Shown here one piece after another: positions 57,331 to 64,000 of a stretch of DNA of 64,000 nt (the stretch's first letter is position 1; every line of letters starts with the position of its first letter). Under the pieces are notes generated by a model. That model was not told the origin of the DNA and did no database searches. It worked only from the letters and a program-made list of their open reading frames with translations. This DNA is from Nocardia sp. NBC_00403. Its GTDB lineage: Bacteria > Actinomycetota > Actinomycetes > Mycobacteriales > Mycobacteriaceae. The DNA lies in assembly GCF_036046055.1 (NCBI RefSeq), contig NZ_CP107939.1:8246001-8310000 (forward strand). Reading direction: 5' to 3'. A program made the position numbers and the translations under genes.

Positions 57331-58500
57331 GTGACACAGATCAGGTTCGCCATAAGCGCTCTCGCTTCTCTGGCAATGGCAGGCTCCACACTGGCGGGCA
57401 CCGCCGCCTTCACCAGCACCCCAGCATCGGCTGATGCGCTTCCCAACCTGACGGGTCCTGCGGTACCCGCGGTCGCCGATCTCAACGATGACGGCTACAC
57501 CGACGTCGTGTTCAGCGACTTCGTGCTCGGGTTCGGCGTGTCGGTGTTCCTGGGCAAGCCAGGCGGTGGCTTCCAGCCCGCCGTCCGATACACCACCGGC
57601 GGCCAGGCCGACTACGTCGCCATCGCGGATTTCGACCACGACAGCAAGCTCGATATGGCCGTCACCAATTTCACCTCACACAACGTCTCCATCTTGATGG
57701 GCAAGGGCGACGGCACCTTCGCCAAGGCCGTCAACTACGACACCGACCTCGCTCCCGGCGCGGTGGTCGTCGGTGACTACAACCACGACGGCAACCCTGA
57801 CTTGGCTACCTCCAACCAGGCCCCGTCGTGGTCGATACTCCTCGGCAAGGGTGACGGCACCTTCACCGATGCCGTCACCGTCTCCAGCAACCTCGGCGTC
57901 GGCTCCGGATCCGCCGACGCCGCGGACTTCGATGGGGACGGCAACCTCGACCTGCTGCGCGGCAACTACGTCAACAGCACCATCCAGATCTACCGCGGCC
58001 ACGGTGACGGCACCTTCGCCGCGCCGGCCACGTTCAGCGAGGGCGCCCTGACCGCCTGGTACGGCATGGCGCGCGACATCAACGGCGACGGCAAGGCGGA
58101 CATCCTCTTCTCCAACCTCGTCAGCGGCACCGTTTCCACGCTGTTCAACAAGGGCGACGGCACCTTCGGCGCGCTGCGGACCTATCAGACCGGCGGCCTG
58201 TTCCCGCAGTGCTTCGACGTGGCCGACATCAATGGCGACGGCAAGCTCGACATGGTGGTCGCCAACGGCGGCACCTCGAGCATCAGCGTGCTGCTCGGAA
58301 CCGGCAACGGCACCTTCGGCCCGCCGAGCCACACCTACCCCTCCGGCGGGCTCGTCCCCCTGTCGACCCCGATTCTCGCCGACTTCAACGCTGACGGAAA
58401 GACCGACACCGTCATCGGCAACACCGGCACCGGCAACATCACCCTGCGCTACGGCAACGGTGACGGCACCTTCGGCCCCGCCATCGACTACTCGGCCTGA
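57331..58500 (+). CDS. Secreted FG-GAP/VCBS repeat protein
   Basis: A 389-residue exported protein: signal peptide to about residue 35 (ALASLAMAGSTLAGTAAFTSTPASA) and seven repeats of about 50 residues. Each pairs a calcium-binding loop such as DLNDDGYTD, DFDHDSKLD, DYNHDGNPD, DFDGDGNLD, DINGDGKAD, DINGDGKLD or DFNADGKTD with a hairpin ending KGDGTF. These predict a seven-blade beta-propeller that binds calcium. It is likely an adhesin or surface lectin. GTG 57331 with GGGAG upstream. Confidence 0.9.
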   Translation: MTQIRFAISALASLAMAGSTLAGTAAFTSTPASADALPNLTGPAVPAVADLNDDGYTDVVFSDFVLGFGVSVFLGKPGGGFQPAVRYTTGGQADYVAIADFDHDSKLDMAVTNFTSHNVSILMGKGDGTFAKAVNYDTDLAPGAVVVGDYNHDGNPDLATSNQAPSWSILLGKGDGTFTDAVTVSSNLGVGSGSADAADFDGDGNLDLLRGNYVNSTIQIYRGHGDGTFAAPATFSEGALTAWYGMARDINGDGKADILFSNLVSGTVSTLFNKGDGTFGALRTYQTGGLFPQCFDVADINGDGKLDMVVANGGTSSISVLLGTGNGTFGPPSHTYPSGGLVPLSTPILADFNADGKTDTVIGNTGTGNITLRYGNGDGTFGPAIDYSA

Positions 58501-58509
58501 TCGACCTGG

Positions 58510-58536
58510 ACAGGCCCCGCCTCCGCCGGGGCCTGT
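58510..58536 (+). terminator. Hairpin after the FG-GAP gene
   Basis: Arms ACAGGCCCCG and CGGGGCCTGT (10 bases, perfect) with a 7-base loop, 10 bases past the stop; no T-run. Confidence 0.85.
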
Positions 58537-58647
58537 CACCGGTTTGCCCGCATCACACGGTTTGACGTCGACCCTACGATGTCCTGAATCGACTGGAACC
58601 CAACCGCTTTCGCTGATCGGCGCGAAGGCTCGGCCCGGTGCCGAAGC

Positions 58648-59165
58648 GCTACATCCGTGTCTGTGCGTACTCGTGCAGCGCGTCGCGGACAAATGCCGCG
58701 CCTTCGGCACCGTCGTATGTGGCTGCGAAGCGAGGGGTCCTCGACGTACATCTGGCCGAGGCCGTTCACCAGCTGGATCGAGCGGTCCCGATCGCCCTCG
58801 GTCATAGGGGCGCCGGGAATCTCGCTCAGCCACTGGACATGTCGAGCGGCCAGTGCTTGCGCACGCTCCGAGGTCGGCGACACCCCGGCCTTCCATGCGG
58901 CGATCCAAGCGGCGACGAGGTCGTCGGTGGCCCGCTTCCAGGCCTGCTGCTCGAAACTCTTGGCGTGCCACCAGTCGTCGCTCGCCCGGAATGCGTGCTC
59001 ACCCCAACGCGAAATAACCTCGTCCCGGTAGCGATCGTTGAACCCTTCCAGCATGATGTTCATGCACGGTTCGGTCCCGGCCGCCGCGGCGTCGAAAGTG
59101 TGACGCACGGACCGGATCTGCTGCTCGATGCGATCGCGTTAGGTGTCGAGAACAGTGATGGTCAT
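58648..59165 (-). pseudogene. TipAS antibiotic-binding domain protein, disrupted
   Basis: The central frame encodes a TipAS-type globin-like drug-binding domain (MLEGFNDRYRDEVISRWGEHAF, DLVAAWIAAWKAGVSP, VNGLGQMYVEDP). A single-base change near 58734 shifts the frame: the proper C-terminus RFAATYDGAEGAAFVRDALHEYAQ continues in the next frame to TAG 58648. An in-frame TAA also follows the eighth codon from ATG 59165 (MTITVLDT). Both lesions suggest decay, though one could be a sequencing error and a later start (GTG, VRHTFDAAAAG) may bypass the TAA. Confidence 0.75.
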
Positions 59166-59176
59166 ATCCGCCGACG

Positions 59177-59668
59177 CTAAACATTGACGCAGGGACAAGG
59201 TCGAGCCGCGTGCTGACCGAACGCCATCTCCCCGCCTCGGGGTGCTGCCGACTGATCGCCCTTCCGCGCGGCCACGATGATCAGCGCCCCGGAGACAACC
59301 CCGGCGAAGAACGGCGACGGCACCAGCAGGATGCCGCCCAGCACACACCACGCCGCGAGGCCCCAGCCGACCCCGGCGGGCACGGCCACTCCGCGTCCAG
59401 CGAGGTGCCATATCAGGCAACCCAAGAGAATCAGGGGCACGGCGAAGCTTCCCGGACCGGCCCAGAAGGTGACCCTATTCTGCAGGGATTCCACTGTCTG
59501 AACAGCGGCGCCCTCGGTGAGATCGAGCGGGACCGCTGCCCACATCCCCCGATCCACCCAGTCGGTGACGTCCGTCCAAGCAACGAGCGCCAGCAGCAAC
59601 AGGTGCCCTGTTCCCAGCACGAGCATGATCCCGCTCGCCCAGCGGAGCAACCGCTTTCCGGAGTTCAT
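59177..59668 (-). CDS. Small membrane protein (DUF6463-like)
   Basis: A 163-residue protein with four membrane helices (about 8-28, 60-80, 90-110 and 115-135). The pattern LVLGTGHLLLLALVAW and VDRGMWAAVPLDLTEG suits the DUF6463 group, by memory only. ATG 59668 overlaps the DUF2867 stop by 4 bases (ATGA). Second gene of a TetR-controlled pair. Confidence 0.75.
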   Translation of the reverse strand: MNSGKRLLRWASGIMLVLGTGHLLLLALVAWTDVTDWVDRGMWAAVPLDLTEGAAVQTVESLQNRVTFWAGPGSFAVPLILLGCLIWHLAGRGVAVPAGVGWGLAAWCVLGGILLVPSPFFAGVVSGALIIVAARKGDQSAAPRGGEMAFGQHAARPCPCVNV

Positions 59669-60252
59669 CGTGACCTTCTTTCCCAGGCGCGTTCCCATTG
59701 CCGCGTCAGAGCCGGATAGACGATGAGGTATCTGAAAGGCGCGATGGCGGCCATGTAGAGCCGCCCGAACCATCCGTTGGGCTTGACGAGGACGGCCATG
59801 CGCAGCTCATAGTCGCCGTTCGCGCCTCGGACCCAGCCGAGATGCATCACGGTGTGCACGGTCTTGTTCGCCAGCTCGCGAGCGGACTCCATGTCGAGCT
59901 CGTAGACCGCCTTCAGGGGCATGTCGTCGTCGTCCGGGCCGCGACAAGCCGCGTGCATGTCGCTGGGCAGGCGGTCGCGCAGCGAGGCAACCCGCTCCCC
60001 CACCCCCGCGGACGTTTTGTCCCAGCCGAGGAGTGCACCGAGCTTCCATCGAATAGCGAACAAGAACCGCACCGGCAAGGTCTGCCTCGCGGGTCCACCG
60101 GCCGCTCGCAGGGCTGCGAGCAGCACCGGGAAGTCGTCGGGTCCAGCTCCGGGAGTGCGAAACGACCACACGTCCTCGACTGCGAACTCCCTCGCGAGTT
60201 CGTGGATGCGCCAGGGCTGCTCGGTGTAGGCGGCGGCTGCGAGTCGGGGCAC
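59665..60252 (-). CDS. DUF2867 domain protein
   Basis: A 195-residue protein of the SRPBCC-like DUF2867 family. Segments EFAVEDVWSFRTPGAGPDDFPVLLAAL, TVHTVMHLGWVRGANGDYELRMAVLVKP and the C-terminal LYMAAIAPFRYLIVYPALTRQWERAW are characteristic. GTG 60252. Twin operators directly upstream (60269-60305) separate it from the divergent TetR gene. Its substrate or ligand is unknown. Confidence 0.85.
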   Translation of the reverse strand: MPRLAAAAYTEQPWRIHELAREFAVEDVWSFRTPGAGPDDFPVLLAALRAAGGPARQTLPVRFLFAIRWKLGALLGWDKTSAGVGERVASLRDRLPSDMHAACRGPDDDDMPLKAVYELDMESARELANKTVHTVMHLGWVRGANGDYELRMAVLVKPNGWFGRLYMAAIAPFRYLIVYPALTRQWERAWERRSR

Positions 60253-60268
60253 GGTTCACCTCTCATTT

Positions 60269-60305
60269 ATACGGTACCGTACAGTTAGTGCATACGGTAC
60301 CGTAT
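60269..60305. promoter_or_regulatory. Two identical TetR-type palindromes
   Basis: The perfect palindrome TACGGTACCGTA occurs at 60270-60281 and again at 60293-60304, 23 bases apart (about two helical turns), between the divergent DUF2867 and TetR genes. This arrangement favours cooperative binding on one DNA face. Confidence 0.85.
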
Positions 60306-60344
60306 AGATTCGACTCGATCAATGGAGGTGGCCGAATTCCCGCT

Positions 60345-60893
60345 GTGGCCCGCACAACACGAGCCCGCTGGATAGCGGCGGGCCTCGAAGCCCTCGGCCG
60401 GGGCGGACCCGACGCCGTCCGCGTCGAGACCCTCGCCACCGAGCTCGGCGTGACGAAGGGCGGGTTCTATGGACACTTCGACAGCCGCCCCGCGTTCCTC
60501 ACGGAGATGCTCGACGAGTGGGAACTCCGCTGTACCAAAGAAGTCATCGCCCAGGCCGACACGGAAGGTGGCGATGCCGCCGACAGGATCCGGCTCGCCG
60601 GTCAACTGACTTTCTCAGAGGACCTGCACCGGATTGATCTCGCGATCCGGTCTTGGGCCCGCCACGATCAGTCGGTCGCGACCCGCCTGCGGCGTATCGA
60701 TAACGAGCGAATGCAGTTCCTGCGGAAGATGTTCGGCACCTTCATCACCGACCCCGATGAGATCGAGGCACGCAGCACCCTGGCGTTCGCACTCGCGATC
60801 GGCCGCCACTTCATCGTCGCGGACCACCCTGGCTACACCAAACGCGAAGCCGTCCAGCTTGCCGGCGAATACCTCTTGCGCCCGCCACCGTGA
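60345..60893 (+). CDS. TetR family transcriptional regulator
   Basis: A 182-residue regulator with HTH AAGLEALGRGGPDAVRVETLATELGVTKGGFYGHFDSRPAFLTEM. GTG 60345 chosen because the frame's earlier start (60288) lies between the two operators. The twin palindromes upstream argue for autoregulation and control of the divergent DUF2867-DUF6463 pair. Confidence 0.88.
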   Translation: MARTTRARWIAAGLEALGRGGPDAVRVETLATELGVTKGGFYGHFDSRPAFLTEMLDEWELRCTKEVIAQADTEGGDAADRIRLAGQLTFSEDLHRIDLAIRSWARHDQSVATRLRRIDNERMQFLRKMFGTFITDPDEIEARSTLAFALAIGRHFIVADHPGYTKREAVQLAGEYLLRPPP

Positions 60894-60922
60894 ACACCCG
60901 ATTCGCGCGTCAGCTGGAATTC

Positions 60923-61753
60923 CTACAGGCTTCCGAGTTTCCGCAGCGCCTGCTCGGATGCCGAGCCCGGCTCAGCAGCGAACAGGTCCAGCCCGCAGCA
61001 CGACGGCAGGTCGGGCAGCGCGACGAGCTCGCCGTGCAGGGTCAGTTCACCCACGACCGGGTGGTGCAACACATACGCCCGGTACCGGACCTGCGCGACC
61101 GGGTGCTCCGCCCACATCTGCGCGAATTCCGCGCTCAGATCACGCATTTGATCGATGTGCGCCATGAGTGCGGGGTCTCCGCGATACCGTCCGAGCAGAA
61201 CACGCAGATGCGCCACTTGCTCGCGTGCCGCCCGCGGCCAGTCGCTGCCGTGCAGCTCACGCAGGTAGGGCTCGGTGAACAGCAGGTGTGAGAGCGTGCG
61301 GCGGTTCTCCGGCAGGGCGGGGAAGTCGCCGAACACCGCCACGGCGAGCTGGTTCCAGCCGATAATCTGGGTGTGCCGACCGACCAGCAGCGCCGGCGTC
61401 ATCACGAACGACTCCAGCAGGTAGCGCAAGCTCGCAGGCGCATCCGACGAGGCGGTGGCCGCCGCACACGGCGGGGGACGCCGTGCGATCCGGTGCAGGT
61501 AAGCCAATTCGTCGGTGTCCAGGCGTAGCGCCGCCCCGATGGCGTCGAGCACCTCATCCGAGACGCTGTCGCTTTTGCCCTGTTCCAGACGTGTGCAGTG
61601 GGCGATGCTCACGCCCGCCAGCTGCGCCAACTCCTCACGCCGCAGGCCCGCGACCCGGCGTGCTCTGCCGTAGTCGCGCAGCCCGACGTGCTCCGGGCGC
61701 AGGCGGGCACGGCGTGATTTGAGGAAGCCGCTGAGCTCGGTCCGGTCGTCCAC
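60923..61753 (-). CDS. XRE-family regulator with MmyB-like ligand-binding domain
   Basis: A 276-residue protein. The HTH is GLRDYGRARRVAGLRREELAQLAGVSIAHCTRLEQGKSDSVSDEVLDAIGAAL and the MmyB-like PAS-type domain spans about 105-265 (LLVGRHTQIIGWNQLAVAVFGDF, HHPVVGELTLHGELVALP). GTG 61753. It is divergent from the Rossmann protein at 61932 and likely controls it; homologues often pair with oxidoreductases. Confidence 0.88.
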   Translation of the reverse strand: MDDRTELSGFLKSRRARLRPEHVGLRDYGRARRVAGLRREELAQLAGVSIAHCTRLEQGKSDSVSDEVLDAIGAALRLDTDELAYLHRIARRPPPCAAATASSDAPASLRYLLESFVMTPALLVGRHTQIIGWNQLAVAVFGDFPALPENRRTLSHLLFTEPYLRELHGSDWPRAAREQVAHLRVLLGRYRGDPALMAHIDQMRDLSAEFAQMWAEHPVAQVRYRAYVLHHPVVGELTLHGELVALPDLPSCCGLDLFAAEPGSASEQALRKLGSL

Positions 61754-61931
61754 GCGACCAACGCTACGCCGGAGCCTGCGGTGGGTGATCACGCCGTGAG
61801 TACGCAGCACACGGACCTGGTCGGGTGGTCGCGGCGGTTTCATGCTGACAGCGAGCCACCCGCGACCGGCACACCCTGGCCGCGCTCCCCGGCTCCTATC
61901 GCGCACTCACACGAACGAACGGAGAGAAGTC

Positions 61932-62678
61932 GTGCCCCAAACGCTCGGACTCATCGGCAGCGGAATGATCGGCACTTCCATTGCCCGCCTGGCCGTTGCG
62001 GCAGACCTCGAGGTTGTCCTCAGCAATTCGCGAGACCCCGAGACACTTGCCGATCTTGTCGCCGAATTGGGCGGGCGCGCTCGAGCGGCCACACCGGAGG
62101 CGGCAGCACGCGCCGCGGACCTGGTGGTGGCCGCCATCCCGCTGCATGCCTATGAAAAGCTCCCCGCCGAAGCTCTGGCCGGGAAGACGGTGCTGGACAC
62201 GGCGAACTACTACCCCGAGCGGGACGGCCACGTGGCCGAGCTGGATGCGGGCGAACTGACCTCTGCCGCCCTGCTACAGCGCCACCTCGCGGGCTCCCGG
62301 GTAATCAAGGCATTCAACAACATCACCCCACACCAGCTGTTGTCTCTCGCGCGGCCCGCAGGCGCGCCGGACCGCAGCGCCCTACCCGTCGCAGGCGACG
62401 ACGCGGAAGCCAAGGCACGAGCCACCCGGCTGTTGAACATCCTCGGATATGACGCGGTGGACACCGGCACCCTTGCCACCAGTTGGCGCAGTGAACCGAG
62501 CACACCGGTGTACATCCAGCCCTACCTCGGCGAAACGCCCGCAATGAACGTCGAGGACTTCCTGCGCTGGACTCTCCGGACGCCTGGCATCGTCGTCCCC
62601 GCCGCGCAGGTCCGCAAGCTCGTCGAGACCGCGGTCCGCCAGCAGGCGGGCGAGGCCAGGCTCCCGAGCGATGACTGA
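61932..62678 (+). CDS. NADPH-dependent F420 reductase-like (NAD(P)-binding Rossmann) protein
   Basis: A 248-residue protein of the F420_oxidored (PF03807) family: dinucleotide site LGLIGSGMIGTSIARLAV, a phosphate-binding VLSNSRDPETL turn, then AAIPLHAYEKLPAEALAGKTVLDTANYYPERDG and KAFNNITPHQLLS. It could exchange hydride between NADP and F420 or be a general dehydrogenase. GTG 61932 with GGAGAGAAG upstream. Confidence 0.85.
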   Translation: MPQTLGLIGSGMIGTSIARLAVAADLEVVLSNSRDPETLADLVAELGGRARAATPEAAARAADLVVAAIPLHAYEKLPAEALAGKTVLDTANYYPERDGHVAELDAGELTSAALLQRHLAGSRVIKAFNNITPHQLLSLARPAGAPDRSALPVAGDDAEAKARATRLLNILGYDAVDTGTLATSWRSEPSTPVYIQPYLGETPAMNVEDFLRWTLRTPGIVVPAAQVRKLVETAVRQQAGEARLPSDD

Positions 62679-62749
62679 CCCGGAACCTTGTGCGCTCTCC
62701 TGGCCGGCGGCAGACTGGGTGGCCGCCGAAACCCCCGCGCACGAACGGA

Positions 62750-63706
62750 CTATGCGACGAGTGTGAGGTGAACGCCCTCGACCCGGCCGGTACCGCCTGC
62801 TCGCGTCATCAGGCGAGCGATGGCCTCGACGACCCCACTCGGCTGCTCGAGAATCACCGAGTGACCGGCGCCCTCGACCATCACGAAATCCGAGTACTCG
62901 ACGACCGCTGCCATCGTGACGGAATGCGACAGCGGCGTCATCAGGTCGGCGGAGCCGCACAGCACCAAGGTGGGGATCTTCGAGAGGATAGGAAGCGCGT
63001 CGGTTTGGTCATAGACCATGAAGGCGCTCAAGAAGCTCGCCATCGTCACGATCGGCGTGTCGTTGTGCATCGCGTTGGCAAGGGTGAGCACGCGAGCGCT
63101 GACTCTGCGATTGCCGAATTCCGCGGTACGGATGACCGGGGCGAAGACCTTGCAGACCATTGCCTTCGCATGATGCATCATGCCCGGAGCACGTCGGACG
63201 GCAGCCTGGAATGCCGAAACGACCGGGTTGCGTAGGAGGCGGCCGAAGCCTGCGTCGGCGAGCCCGTTCGCGGCGGTCGCGATGAGTGCGACGCCGACGA
63301 TGCGAGTGCCGATCTCGTGGGGGTTCTGGCTGGCGTAGGTCAGCACGGTCATGCCGCCCATCGAGTGGCCGACGAGGACGACCGGTCCGGTGGGGGCGAC
63401 GGCGTCGAGAACGTTGCGCAGGTCGTAGCCGAGCTGCTCGAGGTTGTAGGTCTGTCGGGACGCCGCGGCGGAGTCGCCGTGGCCGCGGTGGTCGTAGCAG
63501 ACGACCCGGGCGTCGGCGTATCGGCGCAACAGCGCGTCCCGGACGTAGGTCCAGGACTCGGTGCGCTGGCAATGTCCGTGCAAGAGGACGACGGTGAGGT
63601 CGGCATTTCGTGGGCCGTATTCGCGAACCGCAAGTGCCACACCGTCTTCGGTCGAGACCGTGGCACGCCGTTCTGCCGAGGTGGCGATGGTGCTGGTGAT
63701 CGACAT
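62750..63706 (-). CDS. Alpha/beta-hydrolase
   Basis: A 318-residue serine hydrolase. Oxyanion HGHCQRTESW, nucleophile elbow VLVGHSMGGMTV, acid in LCGSADLMTPL, catalytic His in EGAGHSVILEQP. No signal peptide is visible from ATG 63706. The substrate is open. It converges on the F420-reductase-like gene. Confidence 0.88.
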   Translation of the reverse strand: MSITSTIATSAERRATVSTEDGVALAVREYGPRNADLTVVLLHGHCQRTESWTYVRDALLRRYADARVVCYDHRGHGDSAAASRQTYNLEQLGYDLRNVLDAVAPTGPVVLVGHSMGGMTVLTYASQNPHEIGTRIVGVALIATAANGLADAGFGRLLRNPVVSAFQAAVRRAPGMMHHAKAMVCKVFAPVIRTAEFGNRRVSARVLTLANAMHNDTPIVTMASFLSAFMVYDQTDALPILSKIPTLVLCGSADLMTPLSHSVTMAAVVEYSDFVMVEGAGHSVILEQPSGVVEAIARLMTRAGGTGRVEGVHLTLVA

Positions 63707-64000
63707 CGGAGGCTCCGGTTCGCTTGTGGTGACTTGTCCAACTGTCCATCGCATTCGTCGCCGGTATCAGGACCCCGAGTGCTGGGGTCCTCCCCCCAAG
63801 GTGGAGCAGAACCACCACCAAGGTGATGCTCCGCCGCTGCATCGACGGAGACGAACGCTCCTCCGCAGGGTTGGACGACTACAGAAGGCCAACCTCCTTG
63901 ACTAATTTTTTAGTCAGGATTTAGAGTGCTTGGTAGCCAGACGGTCGCCCATTCATCACGCGGGCCTCCGCAGCAAGAGTGAGGCTGCCTGCTTTCGACA
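63707..64000. other. Non-coding end of the window
   Basis: About 290 bases upstream of the hydrolase gene. No gene is recognisable. It contains the palindrome at 63899 and presumably the hydrolase promoter. Confidence 0.5.
63899..63916. promoter_or_regulatory. TGACTAA/TTAGTCA palindrome
   Basis: TGACTAA-TTTT-TTAGTCA, perfect 7-base arms, about 190 bases upstream of the hydrolase start. It looks like a TetR-type operator, perhaps for a gene past the window edge. Confidence 0.5.

Overview
The window is high-GC actinobacterial DNA, most likely from Nocardia or a close mycolic-acid-containing relative. I infer this from genes for mycothiol (mshB), coenzyme F420 (fbiC), PIM/LAM lipoglycans (pimE, lpqW) and methylglucose lipopolysaccharide (gpgS). 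Their order also follows, in reverse, the Mycobacterium tuberculosis stretch Rv1157c-Rv1208 as I know it (pimE, typA, lpqW, mshB, fbiC, ferredoxin, dapC-type aminotransferase, rocA/putB, fadD36, dapD, dapE, LOG, fadD6, folP2, gpgS). The genus is inference; no rRNA is present.

Region 1 (1-11 kb): the 3' end of an XdhC gene, an 800-base stretch with no credible gene, then a leftward run gpgS-folP2-fadD6-LOG1-LOG2-dapE with small gaps or overlaps, divergent from dapD. A small F420/PPOX oxidoreductase behind a MerR-type promoter, an AraC-like remnant and fadD36 follow.

Region 2 (11-15.2 kb): an accessory island of three paralogous MpaB/DUF2236 genes, each preceded by a 27-bp dyad of the same form, with a TetR gene and an array of 68-bp repeats between the first two. 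This is the best candidate for an undescribed regulon.

Region 3 (15.2-38.5 kb): mostly conserved core. It holds proline catabolism (putB, rocA), a Ser/Thr kinase, dapC and ferredoxin, fbiC, two PH-domain membrane proteins, a KimA-like permease, a 52-residue gene coupled to a membrane protein, an asparagine-type permease, mshB-lpqW, typA, a 58-residue Cys/Lys-rich gene, a pterin dehydratase and pimE.

Region 4 (38.5-50.8 kb): a Ser-Gly-Ile repeat protein, a Tat-exported DUF1906 protein, an internally duplicated protein, a second related repeat array (66-bp units), a CHAP protein, a four-gene OpuC-like osmoprotectant ABC operon, a WYL regulator with a DinB-like gene, and a MarR/MFS divergent pair.

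Region 5 (50.8-64 kb): accessory DNA. It contains several secreted proteins (low-complexity Gly/Lys, SapA-like, FG-GAP), a MerR regulator with its dyad promoter, a second Ser/Thr kinase, a chimeric junction of two broken genes, a decayed TipAS gene, a TetR-controlled two-gene operon with twin operators, an XRE/MmyB regulator, an F420-reductase-like protein and an alpha/beta hydrolase. I found no CRISPR array, rRNA, tRNA, transposase or phage gene.
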